From Verrucosispora sp. WMMD573 (GTDB taxonomy: Bacteria; Actinomycetota; Actinomycetes; Mycobacteriales; Micromonosporaceae), in NCBI RefSeq assembly GCF_027497175.1, contig NZ_CP114901.1, positions 806,001 to 870,000 of the forward strand: DNA of 64,000 nt. Direction: 5' to 3'. Below are positions 1 through 8,264 of the stretch, in pieces. The notes under the pieces are model-generated. The model was not told the DNA's origin. It did no database searches and saw only the letters and a list, made by a program, of their open reading frames with translations. The number at the start of each line of letters is the position of its first letter. The stretch's first letter is position 1. Made by a program: the position numbers and the translations under genes.

Positions 1-92
1 ACCTGCTGCTGGCGCTCTGGGGCCGGGTCAGCTTCGACACCCTGACCGTCTCCGGCGACCGCGCCCTGCTCGACGGCGTACGCACCGGCTGA
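1..92 (+). CDS. Mycothiol-dependent maleylpyruvate isomerase-like protein, C-terminal fragment
   Basis: Only the last 29 codons are in the window, in the frame that ends at the TGA of positions 90-92. The residues include LLLALWGR followed about eleven residues later by SGDRALLDG. This is the pattern I know from the C-terminal domain of the actinobacterial DinB-like, mycothiol-dependent maleylpyruvate isomerase family. The catalytic N-terminal half lies outside the window, so neither substrate nor length can be judged. It reads toward the sugar operon but is separated from it by an inverted repeat and a clear promoter, so it is probably a separate transcription unit. Confidence 0.6.
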   Translation, partial: LLLALWGRVSFDTLTVSGDRALLDGVRTG

Positions 93-108
93 CCCCCTCC
101 CGACCTCG

Positions 109-166
109 TTGATCATGAGGTTGGCGGCAACCGCCAGATCAAATCCGCCACCAACCTCATGATCAA
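109..166. repeat. Intergenic inverted repeat of the TGATCATG family
   Basis: The left arm TTGATCATGAGGTTGGCGG (109-127) pairs with 145-166, which is its reverse complement with three extra bases (ACC). It lies 17 bases after the stop of the first gene and could act as a terminator hairpin. A second element with the same TGATCATG ends is at 44570-44637, so it looks like a dispersed REP-like repeat. Confidence 0.7.
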
Positions 167-215
167 GCAGGGTGGGGCGGGGGTGACGGTTGTGGCCATT
201 CTGTGATGGGTGCTG

Positions 216-229
216 AGAGAGCGCTCTCT
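216..229. promoter_or_regulatory. LacI-family operator, upstream copy
   Basis: AGAGAGCGCTCTCT is a perfect 14-base palindrome centred between 222 and 223. It abuts the TTGACA -35 box that begins at 229. The core GAGCGCTC is shared with the CebR box of Streptomyces (TGGGAGCGCTCCCA, from memory). The likely ligand is the LacI-type regulator encoded at the end of this operon. Confidence 0.75.
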
Positions 230-258
230 TGACATGGTCCCAGGGCGGACCGCAGGCT
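229..258 (+). promoter_or_regulatory. Promoter of the sugar-uptake operon
   Basis: A perfect -35 hexamer TTGACA (229-234) is followed after 18 bases by CAGGCT (253-258), which matches the outer positions of a -10 box only loosely. The promoter is bracketed by two identical palindromic cores, so it should be shut when the regulator is bound. Confidence 0.65.
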
Positions 259-262
259 ACGA

Positions 263-274
263 GAGAGCGCTCTC
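263..274. promoter_or_regulatory. LacI-family operator, downstream copy
   Basis: GAGAGCGCTCTC is a perfect 12-base palindrome whose centre is 46 bases from the centre of the upstream copy. It lies at or just after the expected transcription start, a position that blocks initiation or early elongation. Confidence 0.75.
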
Positions 275-318
275 AGAACCTCCTACCACCACCCCGACCT
301 GAGAGGGGTCATCAGACA

Positions 319-1626
319 ATGGGCACATTCCCGCGTCACCGCCTCGCGGCGGTCGCTCTGGCCGCCACCGGCGTCCTGCTCGTCACCAGCGGCTGCGGCG
401 GCGGCGACGAGGCCGCCGGGGACGGCAAGATAACGCTCACCGTCGACGTCTTCGGGCAGTTCGGCTACGAGCAGCTCTACCAGCAGTACATGGACGCCAA
501 CCCGAACATCAAGATCGTCGAGCGGGGCACCGGCGGCAACCTCGACGAGTACTCGCCGAAGCTGACCCAGTGGCTCGCCGCGGGCAAGGGCGCCGGCGAC
601 GTCGTGGCCATCGAAGAGGGCCTGATGGTCGAGTACAAGGCCAATCCGGACAACTTCGTGAACCTGCTCGACCATGGTGCCGCCGACCTCAAGGGCAATT
701 TCCTGGAGTGGAAGTGGAACCAGGGGCTGACCGCCGACGGCCAGAAGCTGATCGGGCTCGGCACCGACGTCGGCGGCATGGCCATGTGCTATCGCACCGA
801 CCTGTTCGAGAAGGCGGGCCTGCCGACCGACCGTGAGCAGGTCTCCGCGCTCTGGCCGACCTGGGAGGACTACATCGCCACCGGCGAGAAGTTCAAGGCC
901 GCCGACACCGGCGCGTCGTTCCTGGACGCGGCCACCAACACCTTCAACACCATCGTGCTCCAGACGGCCGGCAACGCGCAGGGCTACCACTACTACGACA
1001 CCAGCGACAACCTGGTGGTGGACACCAACCCGGCGGTCAAGCAGGCCTGGGACATCACCATGAACATCGTCACCGCCGGCCTGTCCGGCAAGTACGGCTC
1101 CTGGTCCGAGGAGTGGGTTTCCGCCTTCAAGCAGGCCAAGTTCGCCACCATCGCCTGCCCCGCCTGGATGACCGGCGTGATCGAGGGCAACGCCGGGCCG
1201 GAGGCCAAGGGCAAGTGGGACATCGCCCGGGTGCCGGGCAACGGCGGCAACTGGGGCGGCTCGCACCTGGCCGTACCGCAGCAGAGCAAGCACCAGGACG
1301 AGGCGATCAAGCTGGCCAAGTTCCTGACCAGCGCCGAGGGTCACATCGGCGCGTTCAAGGCCAAGGGCCCGCTGCCGTCCTCGCCGCAGGCGCTTGACGA
1401 CCCCGCCATCACCGAGGCCACCAACGCGTACTTCTCCGACGCGCCGGTCGGCAAGATCTTCGGCGAGGGTGCGAAGACCCTGAAGCCGGTCTACATGGGC
1501 CCGAAGAACCAGGCCGTCCGCACCGAGGTGGAGAACGCGGTCCGCACCGTCGAGCTGGGCCAGCGCAGCCCCGACCAGGGCTGGCAGGACGCCATCAACA
1601 ACGCCAAGAAGGCCGCCGCCAAGTAA
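319..1626 (+). CDS. Sugar ABC transporter substrate-binding lipoprotein (CebE-like)
   Basis: This 435-residue protein should capture an oligosaccharide outside the membrane and pass it to the two permeases encoded next. The start at 319 is supported by a GAGAGGGG ribosome-binding site about ten bases upstream; longer in-frame starts would overlap the promoter. It has a basic N-terminus, a hydrophobic stretch and a lipobox ending TSGC at about residues 27-30, followed by a Gly/Asp-rich spacer. The mature part has the look of family 1 extracellular binding proteins, with many Trp and Tyr suited to stacking on sugar rings. Gene order (binding protein, two permeases, GH1 enzyme, LacI regulator) and the operator type resemble the Streptomyces cellobiose locus, so cellobiose or another beta-glucoside is my inferred ligand. 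No ATPase is encoded nearby, so a shared MsiK-type ATPase is expected elsewhere. Confidence 0.88.
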   Translation: MGTFPRHRLAAVALAATGVLLVTSGCGGGDEAAGDGKITLTVDVFGQFGYEQLYQQYMDANPNIKIVERGTGGNLDEYSPKLTQWLAAGKGAGDVVAIEEGLMVEYKANPDNFVNLLDHGAADLKGNFLEWKWNQGLTADGQKLIGLGTDVGGMAMCYRTDLFEKAGLPTDREQVSALWPTWEDYIATGEKFKAADTGASFLDAATNTFNTIVLQTAGNAQGYHYYDTSDNLVVDTNPAVKQAWDITMNIVTAGLSGKYGSWSEEWVSAFKQAKFATIACPAWMTGVIEGNAGPEAKGKWDIARVPGNGGNWGGSHLAVPQQSKHQDEAIKLAKFLTSAEGHIGAFKAKGPLPSSPQALDDPAITEATNAYFSDAPVGKIFGEGAKTLKPVYMGPKNQAVRTEVENAVRTVELGQRSPDQGWQDAINNAKKAAAK

Positions 1627-1651
1627 CCGGCCCGACGGCCCCATTCCCCGC

Positions 1652-1710
1652 CGCCGGTCCAGGGTCCCGCCGCGTATCGACGCGTACGGCGGGCTCGCCC
1701 TGGGCCGGCG
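1652..1710 (+). terminator. Nested hairpin between binding protein and permeases
   Basis: An outer stem (CGCCGGTCCAGGG at about 1652-1664 with CCCTGGGCCGGCG at 1698-1710, one G-U type mismatch) encloses an inner stem (CCCGCCGCGT... pairing with ...ACGGCGGG at 1666-1693). No T-run follows. Such structures after the binding-protein gene are known to stabilise its mRNA or attenuate read-through so that less permease is made. That role is inferred here. Confidence 0.6.
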
Positions 1711-1743
1711 CGGGGCGGGGGCGTGGAAAGGAGTCAACGGGTC

Positions 1744-2751
1744 ATGGCGTTGCAGCTCGACGCGCGACCGCCGGCCAGACCGGCGCCGCGGGACACCCGC
1801 CCGTCCCGGGCCGGCCGGCTGAGCCGGATCGACGCGAAGTACTCGCCCTACCTCTACATCGCTCCGTTCTTCGTGATCTTCGCGATCTTCGGGGCCTGGC
1901 CGCTGGCGTACACCTTCTGGGTCTCGCTGCACGACTGGGACCTGCTCGGTAGCAATCCCACCTTCGTGGGTACGGACAACTACGCCCGGCTGCTGGCGGA
2001 CAGCGACTTCTGGCACTCGGTGGTCAACACCCTCGGCATCTTCCTCATCAGCACGGTCCCGCAGCTGCTCGCCGCGCTCTGGCTGGCGAACCTGCTCAAC
2101 CGGCAGCTGCGGATGCGTACCGGTTGGCGGATGGCGGTGCTGGTGCCCAACGTCACCTCCACGGCCGCCGTGGCGATCGTGTTCGGGGTGCTGTTCGGCC
2201 GCGAGTTCGGCATGGTCAACTGGCTGCTCGACCTGATCGGCGTCGACGGCATCGAGTGGAAGTCCAACCGGTTCGCCTCCTGGGTGGCCATCTCGACCAT
2301 GGTCGACTGGCGCTGGACCGGCTACAACGCGCTGATCTTCCTGGCCGCCATGCAGGCCATTCCCCGCGACCTCTACGAGGCGGCGGCGATCGACGGCGCG
2401 AACCGGGCCCGGCAGTTCTGGACCATCACCGTGCCGCTACTCAAGCCGACGATCATCTTCTGCGTCATCATCTCCACCATCGGCGGGCTGCAACTGTTCA
2501 CCGAGCCCCGGCTGTTCCACTCCGGCACCAACGCGATCCGCGGCGGGCCGATGCGCGAGTCACAGACCATGACCATGTACATGTTCGAGAACGCCTTCGC
2601 GCCCTACTACAACTTCGGCTACGGATCCGCGGTCGCCTGGCTGCTCTTCGCCCTGATCGCCATCGTCGCGGCGATCAACGTACTGATCATCCGCCGGCTC
2701 GGCGCCGGCGCCCGGCCGGACACCGGCAAGCGGAAGGGAGTCTCGCGATGA
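1744..2751 (+). CDS. Sugar ABC transporter permease, MalF type
   Basis: This 335-residue inner-membrane protein forms half of the transmembrane channel. The ATG at 1744 follows GGAAAGGAG at 1725-1733, which is why I prefer it to the upstream GTG at 1723. After a basic, proline-rich cytoplasmic N-terminus of about 40 residues there are six predicted hydrophobic helices. The EAA loop, which docks the ATPase, is visible as YEAAAIDGANRARQFW at roughly residues 211-226. It is co-transcribed with the binding protein, and the following permease begins 22 bases after its stop. Confidence 0.9.
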   Translation: MALQLDARPPARPAPRDTRPSRAGRLSRIDAKYSPYLYIAPFFVIFAIFGAWPLAYTFWVSLHDWDLLGSNPTFVGTDNYARLLADSDFWHSVVNTLGIFLISTVPQLLAALWLANLLNRQLRMRTGWRMAVLVPNVTSTAAVAIVFGVLFGREFGMVNWLLDLIGVDGIEWKSNRFASWVAISTMVDWRWTGYNALIFLAAMQAIPRDLYEAAAIDGANRARQFWTITVPLLKPTIIFCVIISTIGGLQLFTEPRLFHSGTNAIRGGPMRESQTMTMYMFENAFAPYYNFGYGSAVAWLLFALIAIVAAINVLIIRRLGAGARPDTGKRKGVSR

Positions 2752-2773
2752 GCGAGCGCAGCGAGGTGGCGCG

Positions 2774-3607
2774 ATGAGCCGGTTGTGGCGGGCGAGCCCG
2801 CTGACGTACTTCGCACTCGTCGCCGCCGGGGTGCTGTCGGTCTTCCCGATCTACTGGATGTTCGTGGTGGCCAGCCGGTCCAGCGACGCGATGGGCCAAC
2901 TGCCACCGCCGGTGACCCCGGGCGGCAACCTGGGTGCGAACATCTCCCGGCTGTTCGCCAACACCGACGCCTACTTCGTGACCGGCCTGATCAACTCGGC
3001 GATCGTCGCGGTCACGGTCACCGTCTCCGTGGTGTTCTTCTCCACCCTGGCCGGGTTCGCCTTCGCCAAGCTGCGGTTCCGGGGCAGCAACGCACTGCTG
3101 ATGGTCATCATCGCCACGATGATGGTGCCCACCCAACTGGGCGTGATCCCGTTGTACATCCTGATGACGAAGCTGAACCTGAACGACCGGCTGCCAGCGG
3201 TGATCATGCCCGCCCTGGTCACCGGGTTCGGGGTGTTCATGATGCGGCAGTACGCCGGGCAGGCGGTCAGCAGCGAGCTGATCGAGGCTGCCCGGGTGGA
3301 CGGTTGCGGCACCGCCCGCATCTACTGGAACGTGGTGGTGCCGGCACTGCGGCCGGCCGCCGCCGTCCTGGGCCTGCTCACCTTCATGACCACCTGGAAC
3401 GACTTCCTCTGGCCGTACGCGGTGCTCAACGACCCGGAGAATCCCACCGTGCAGCTATCGTTGCGGGCCCTGTCTGACGGCTACTACCAGGACATGTCCC
3501 AGGTCTTCACCGGCACGGCCATCGCCACGCTGCCCCTGCTGCTGGTATTCGTCCTGTTCGGCCGCCAGATCATCGGCGGGATCATGGAAGGTGCGGTCAA
3601 GGCGTGA
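2774..3607 (+). CDS. Sugar ABC transporter permease, MalG type
   Basis: This second permease has 277 residues, the usual size for MalG-type partners. It has a short N-terminus and about six membrane helices. Its EAA motif is seen as LIEAARVDGCGTARIYW in the last third. The ATG at 2774 is preceded by GCGAGGTGG. An alternative ATG at 2748 overlaps the previous stop but opens a different frame that ends after nine codons. The spacer contains GAGCGAGCGCAGCGAGG, a short motif that I recall as common before actinobacterial start codons. Its own stop overlaps the GTG of the beta-glucosidase gene, implying translational coupling. Confidence 0.9.
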   Translation: MSRLWRASPLTYFALVAAGVLSVFPIYWMFVVASRSSDAMGQLPPPVTPGGNLGANISRLFANTDAYFVTGLINSAIVAVTVTVSVVFFSTLAGFAFAKLRFRGSNALLMVIIATMMVPTQLGVIPLYILMTKLNLNDRLPAVIMPALVTGFGVFMMRQYAGQAVSSELIEAARVDGCGTARIYWNVVVPALRPAAAVLGLLTFMTTWNDFLWPYAVLNDPENPTVQLSLRALSDGYYQDMSQVFTGTAIATLPLLLVFVLFGRQIIGGIMEGAVKA

Positions 3608-4974
3608 CTGAGTTGAGATTTCCGGACAACTTTCTCTGGGGTGCGGCCACTGCGGCGTACCAGATCGAGGGGGCGACCCGCGACGACGGGCGCGGCGAGT
3701 CGATCTGGGACACCTTCAGCCGGACCCCGGGCAAGGTACACGCCGGCCACACCGGTGACGTCGCCTGCGACCACTACCACAGGTACGCCGACGACGTCGC
3801 GATGATGGCGGAGCTGGGGTTGCAGGCGTACCGCTTCTCGGTGTCCTGGCCTCGCATCCAGCCCGACGGCAGCGGCCCGGTCAACCCGCGCGGCCTGGAC
3901 TTCTACGACCGGCTGACGGACGCGCTGCTGGGCCGGGGCATCGACCCGATCATCACGCTCTACCACTGGGACCTGCCGCAGACGTTGCAGGATCGCGGCG
4001 GATGGACCAGCCGGGACACCGCCGAGCACTTCGCCACCTACGCCGCCGCGTTGTACGCCCGCCTCGGCGACCGGGTCGGCACCTGGACCACGCTCAACGA
4101 GCCGTGGTGCTCGGCGTACCTCGGCTACGGCAACGGCGTGCACGCCCCCGGGGTGCAGGAACCGGGAGCCGCCTTCACCGCCGTACACCACCTGCTGCTC
4201 GCGCACGGCCTGGCTGTCCAGGCGCTGCGCGCGGGCGGTGCCGGGCGCGTAGGGGTGACGCTCAATCCCGCCGACGTACGCCCCGCCGACCCGAACAGCG
4301 CCGCCGACGCCGCCGCCGTACGCCTGGTCGACGGCCTGCACAACCGGATCTTCCTCGATCCGCTGCTGGTCGGCGGGTACCCGGACGACGTCCGGGAGCA
4401 TGTCGCGCGGTTCGTCGAACCCATCTTCGTACGGGACGAGGACGAGAAGATCATCGCGGCGCCGATCGACCTGCTCGGGATCAACTACTACGCGCCGACC
4501 TACGTCGCCGGCCGGCCGGACGGTGCCGGCGGGGGCGGGGCGTACCCCGGCACCGAGGGGCAGGTGCAGTTCCTGGCACCGGTCGGGCCGCTCACCGACA
4601 TGGGCTGGATGATCGAACCGGCCGGCCTGACCCGGCTGCTGGAACGCATCGCCACCGACTATCCGGCGGTGCCGCTGCTGATCACCGAGAACGGTGCGGC
4701 GTTCCCGGACAAGACCGCCGACCAGACGACCCCCCTCCAGGACTCGGACCGGGTCGCCTACCTCGACGGCCACCTGCGTGCCGCGCACGAGGCCATCGCC
4801 CGGGGCGTCGACCTGCGCGGCTATCTCGTATGGTCATTGCTTGACAACTTCGAGTGGGCCGAGGGGTACCGTAAGCGATTCGGCATCGTGCACGTCGACT
4901 ACCTCACTCAGCGGCGTACACCGAAGTCCAGCGCCCGGTGGTACCAGGAGGTGATCTCCCGGAACGGGCTGTGA
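3604..4974 (+). CDS. Glycoside hydrolase family 1 beta-glucosidase
   Basis: This 456-residue cytoplasmic enzyme should hydrolyse the beta-glucosides imported by the transporter. The N-terminal signature FLWGAATAAYQIEGA is at about residues 10-24. The acid/base glutamate is in TLNEPW (about residues 161-166) and the nucleophile in ITENGA (about 360-365). The C-terminal DNFEWAEGY stretch, which lines the sugar site, is intact. No signal peptide is present, which fits an intracellular role. The GTG start overlaps the previous stop as GTGA. All catalytic motifs are present and the length is typical, so it should be active; exact substrate preference cannot be read from sequence. Confidence 0.93.
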   Translation: MTELRFPDNFLWGAATAAYQIEGATRDDGRGESIWDTFSRTPGKVHAGHTGDVACDHYHRYADDVAMMAELGLQAYRFSVSWPRIQPDGSGPVNPRGLDFYDRLTDALLGRGIDPIITLYHWDLPQTLQDRGGWTSRDTAEHFATYAAALYARLGDRVGTWTTLNEPWCSAYLGYGNGVHAPGVQEPGAAFTAVHHLLLAHGLAVQALRAGGAGRVGVTLNPADVRPADPNSAADAAAVRLVDGLHNRIFLDPLLVGGYPDDVREHVARFVEPIFVRDEDEKIIAAPIDLLGINYYAPTYVAGRPDGAGGGGAYPGTEGQVQFLAPVGPLTDMGWMIEPAGLTRLLERIATDYPAVPLLITENGAAFPDKTADQTTPLQDSDRVAYLDGHLRAAHEAIARGVDLRGYLVWSLLDNFEWAEGYRKRFGIVHVDYLTQRRTPKSSARWYQEVISRNGL

Positions 4975-4993
4975 CGAGGTGGTGGTTTCTCCG

Positions 4994-6001
4994 ATGACGG
5001 GGGCACAGCGGCCCACTCTGGAAGCGGTGGCACGACGGGCCGGTGTGTCCCGGGCCACCGTTTCCCGGGTGGTCAACGGCTCGACCACGGTCGCCGAGCC
5101 GATCCAGGAGGCGGTCCGTCAGGCGGTCGCCGAGCTGGGGTACGTGCCGAACCTGGCCGCACGCACCCTCGTCACCCAGCGGACCGACTCGATCGCCCTG
5201 GTGATGCCGGAGGAGGCCACCCGGGTCTTCTCCGACGACCAGGTCTTCCCGGGGATCATCCGGGGCGCCGCGCAGGAGTTGGAGGCCGCGGACAAGCAGC
5301 TGGTGCTGATGCTGGCCGGGTCGCCGGCCGGGCATGAACGGGTCGCCCGGTACACCACCGGCCGGCACGTCGACGGGGTGCTGTTCGCCTCGCTGCACGG
5401 GGCTGATCCGCTGCCCGCCCGGCTGTCGGCGCTGGGCATCCCGGTGGTGTGCAGCGGCCGACCGCTCGACGGGGCGGACGTGCCGTACATCGACGTCGAC
5501 CAGGTCGGCGGGGTCACCCGCGCGGTGCGGCACCTGATCGACAGCGGCCGACGTCGGATCGCCACCATCGCCGGTCCGCAGGACATGGTCGCCGGCATCG
5601 AGCGGCTGGCCGGCTACCGGGACACCGTCACCGCCGCCGGGCTGACCGAGATGGTGGCGGTCGGCGACTTCACCCGCGAGTCCGGCGCGGCGGCGATGCG
5701 CGAGCTGCTCGCCGCCCACCCCGACCTGGATGCCGTCTTCGCCGCATCGGACCTGATGGCCCACGCCGCCCTGCGTACGCTGCGTGCGGCGGGACGGCGG
5801 GTGCCCGAGGACGTCGCGGTGATCGGCTTCGACGACATCGAGACGGCCGCGTACACCGATCCGCCGTTGACCACCGTCCGGCAACCGATAGTGGAACTGG
5901 GTCGGCAGGGCACTCGGCTGCTGCTTCGCCTCGCCGCCGGCGACCAGGTAGAGCCGGCGCTCATCCTGCCCACCGAGCTGATCATCCGCGAATCCGCCTG
6001 A
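4994..6001 (+). CDS. LacI-family transcriptional regulator of the sugar operon
   Basis: This is a repressor of 335 residues from the ATG at 4994, which sits about 11 bases after GACGAGGTGG; a GTG at 4979 would add five residues. The N-terminal helix-turn-helix reads TLEAVARRAGVSRATVSRVV, the LacI hallmark, followed by the hinge region with LAARTL. The rest is the periplasmic-binding-like effector domain, including VAVIGFDDIE near the C-terminus. It is the last gene of the operon, so it should regulate itself through the two palindromes near 216-274. By analogy with CebR, the inducer would be the imported disaccharide. That is inference from gene order and operator shape. Confidence 0.9.
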   Translation: MTGAQRPTLEAVARRAGVSRATVSRVVNGSTTVAEPIQEAVRQAVAELGYVPNLAARTLVTQRTDSIALVMPEEATRVFSDDQVFPGIIRGAAQELEAADKQLVLMLAGSPAGHERVARYTTGRHVDGVLFASLHGADPLPARLSALGIPVVCSGRPLDGADVPYIDVDQVGGVTRAVRHLIDSGRRRIATIAGPQDMVAGIERLAGYRDTVTAAGLTEMVAVGDFTRESGAAAMRELLAAHPDLDAVFAASDLMAHAALRTLRAAGRRVPEDVAVIGFDDIETAAYTDPPLTTVRQPIVELGRQGTRLLLRLAAGDQVEPALILPTELIIRESA

Positions 6002-6256
6002 GCCACGTCGGCGTCCCCCGGCGCCCGGACCTGCGCGGACTGTGATGTTCGGCATTACGTCCTCACTACGCCTCACGGCCCATCGACGGGGCGGGCCTCT
6101 CCCAGCAGGCCGCCGAGACTCCCGATCACCGCCCGAGAGGCCGCCGATCCCGCCCGGACCGGGCACATCCGGCATTGTCTGCTCCCATATCCGGTATGTA
6201 CCGTGAGCGCGTCACGCACAGTGGTTCGTGGCTTCGATCCGTGGGGGAGTCGAACG

Positions 6257-7048
6257 GTGCCCACCGAAACGCCGTCGAATGCGGCCGATCCGAGTCGTCG
6301 CATCATCGGCGGCGCAGCAGATCGCTCGACCCGCACCTGGCAATTTGTGGGAGTCACCACCCTGGCCGGCGTCATCGCATTGACCGCTGTCGCGGTTCCC
6401 TGGCTGCTGGCGTCGGACGACAGCCGTCGCGACGAAGCCGCCGCCCCCGCCGCGACGGGCAATCTGACCCATCCGGCGACGTCCTCGGTGCCCAGCACCC
6501 ATCCGACCTCGGCCGGTCCGACCACCCAGGGCACGGCAACGGCTGCCGAGCCGGCAGCGCCGAGCAGCGAACCGGCCTCGGACCGGTCGGTCGGGTCGGT
6601 GACGTCCGCACCGCCGCCGGTCGCGCCCGCACCGGCGTCACCGTCGGCCGCTGCCCCCGACCGCTCCACTGCGGCGGCACCGTTCAGCCCGGTCAGCGTG
6701 GAGGCCGAGGACCCGGCCAACCTGCTCAGCGAGGGCGCCGGCATCGCCAGCTGCGCCGCCTGCGGCAACGGTGCCCGGGTTCGCTATGTCGGCAGGCTCA
6801 CCGCCTACCTCACCACGGCCACCGGCGGCAGTCGGACCATCACCGTCAGGTACACAGTCAAGGGTGACCGCACCATCAAGATCTCCATCAACGGTGCCGC
6901 GCCAACCGCACACCACCTGACCGGTACCGACTGGGACACCCCCCGCACCCTCCGGTACACCGCGATGGTCCCGGCGGGGCGGGTCAGCATGGCCTTCTAC
7001 AACGACACCGGCCCAGCTCCGGACATCGACAAGATCACCATAAGCTGA
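6257..7048 (+). CDS. Membrane-anchored protein with C-terminal carbohydrate-binding-like domain
   Basis: The 263-residue product starts at the GTG of 6257, six to nine bases after GGGGGAG; a GTG at 6203 has no such site. Residues 1-30 are hydrophilic, then comes one hydrophobic helix (FVGVTTLAGVIALTAVAVPW), then about 90 residues rich in Ala, Pro, Ser and Thr that would span the wall. The last 115 residues begin SVEAEDPAN and contain paired cysteines (SCAACGNG) and a beta-rich pattern ending in DIDKITIS. This resembles CBM6/CBM35-type galactose-binding folds. It is probably a surface protein that binds polysaccharide. The histidine kinase gene follows 10 bases after its stop, so the two may be co-transcribed. 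The ligand is unknown. Confidence 0.6.
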   Translation: MPTETPSNAADPSRRIIGGAADRSTRTWQFVGVTTLAGVIALTAVAVPWLLASDDSRRDEAAAPAATGNLTHPATSSVPSTHPTSAGPTTQGTATAAEPAAPSSEPASDRSVGSVTSAPPPVAPAPASPSAAAPDRSTAAAPFSPVSVEAEDPANLLSEGAGIASCAACGNGARVRYVGRLTAYLTTATGGSRTITVRYTVKGDRTIKISINGAAPTAHHLTGTDWDTPRTLRYTAMVPAGRVSMAFYNDTGPAPDIDKITIS

Positions 7049-7058
7049 CTCCGCGCGG

Positions 7059-8264
7059 ATGAGTCGATTCGTCGCGTACGTCGCGCTGTGCCGAGCCATG
7101 CTGCTCGGCAGGTTGGCGTTGACGCTGGCGGCGGTCGGCGTCGGTATCCGGCTTGTCGACGATCCCTGGCAAGCGGGTGGTGCTCTGCTGCTCGTCACCG
7201 TCACCACATGCGTGCAGGTCACCGTGTTGGGCCGCTGGCCGAGCGTCATTCGGTGGCGGTTGGGTTTCCTGGCCGTTGACGCCTTCATCATGATCGCGGT
7301 GCTGGTGGTCAGCCAGGGACAAGTGGCCTTCTTCTGTTATTCCGCCGGCTTCGCCGCGCTCACCGGCGCCCTGTTGGGGATCCGCGCACTACCCCTGTGG
7401 ATCGCCGTCGCCGGGCTCGGGCTCGCCGTGGCGACCCACCTGCTGCGGACCGGCGGGCCGGCGGACTCCATCGCGGCACCGTTCGTACTGGCTTTTCCGA
7501 TGATGAACATCGTCTGCGGGTACGGTGCGGCCGTGCTGACTGCGGCCCTGACCCGCTACCTCGACGCCTCGATCGCAGCGGTCGCCAGCGCCTACCACTC
7601 GGCGGCGGCTTCGGAGCGGGCACGGTTGGCACGCGAGTTGCACGACTCGGTCGCGAAGACGCTGCGCGGTGTTTCCTTCGCTGCCGTCGCCCTTCCCACC
7701 CTGCTCCGCCGCCAACCCGACCTGGCCGAGGAACTCGCCAACACCGTCTCCGTCGGAGCCGACACCGCTATCCGCGAGGCTCGCGAACTGCTCACCGGAC
7801 TGCGCCGGGATCCGCTGGACCGGCCGCTCGCCGCTCATCTGCGCGAGCTGTGCCGGGACTGGACAGAGCGGACCGGGATTGCGATGCAGCTCGACGCCGC
7901 CGACGTCGAGGAGCCGACACCGGCAGCTCGGTACGAGTTGAGCCAGATCACGGCCGAGGCGTTGGAGAACGTCGCCCGGCACGCCGCGGCCACACTGGTC
8001 AACGTGAGCCTGCGCGAACGGGAGGGACACGTGGAGTTGACCATTTCCGACGACGGTGTGGGCTTCGCGCCGCCCGGCGAGCTCACTACGCTGTCCACAA
8101 TGGGCAGCTTTGGCATCATCGGGATGACCGAGCGCGCCCAAGCGGTCGGTGGCACGCTGCGGCTCGACTCTCATGCCGGAACGGGCACCCGGGTGGTCGC
8201 CCGGGTACCACTTCCGGCCGCCGCCGGTGTCACCACCACCCCGTCCAGTGGATGGCGACCGTGA
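7059..8264 (+). CDS. Sensor histidine kinase, NarL/DesK type
   Basis: The 401-residue protein has about six predicted membrane helices in residues 1-165 with almost no extracytoplasmic domain, so it probably senses a membrane signal. The HisKA_3 box is ARLARELHDSVAKTL, with the phospho-accepting histidine near residue 194. The ATP-binding domain shows ENVARHA (N box), DDGVGF (G1) and GIIGMTERA (G2). Its stop overlaps the start of the response-regulator gene, and the anchored carbohydrate-binding-like protein lies just upstream. No key residue is missing. Confidence 0.88.
   Translation: MSRFVAYVALCRAMLLGRLALTLAAVGVGIRLVDDPWQAGGALLLVTVTTCVQVTVLGRWPSVIRWRLGFLAVDAFIMIAVLVVSQGQVAFFCYSAGFAALTGALLGIRALPLWIAVAGLGLAVATHLLRTGGPADSIAAPFVLAFPMMNIVCGYGAAVLTAALTRYLDASIAAVASAYHSAAASERARLARELHDSVAKTLRGVSFAAVALPTLLRRQPDLAEELANTVSVGADTAIREARELLTGLRRDPLDRPLAAHLRELCRDWTERTGIAMQLDAADVEEPTPAARYELSQITAEALENVARHAAATLVNVSLREREGHVELTISDDGVGFAPPGELTTLSTMGSFGIIGMTERAQAVGGTLRLDSHAGTGTRVVARVPLPAAAGVTTTPSSGWRP

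Noticed and set aside
283..2016. 577-codon open frame antisense to the binding-protein gene
   Set aside because: It is a high-GC shadow with Arg/Gly/Val-biased composition, no ribosome-binding site and no recognisable motif, whereas the plus-strand genes have clear motifs.
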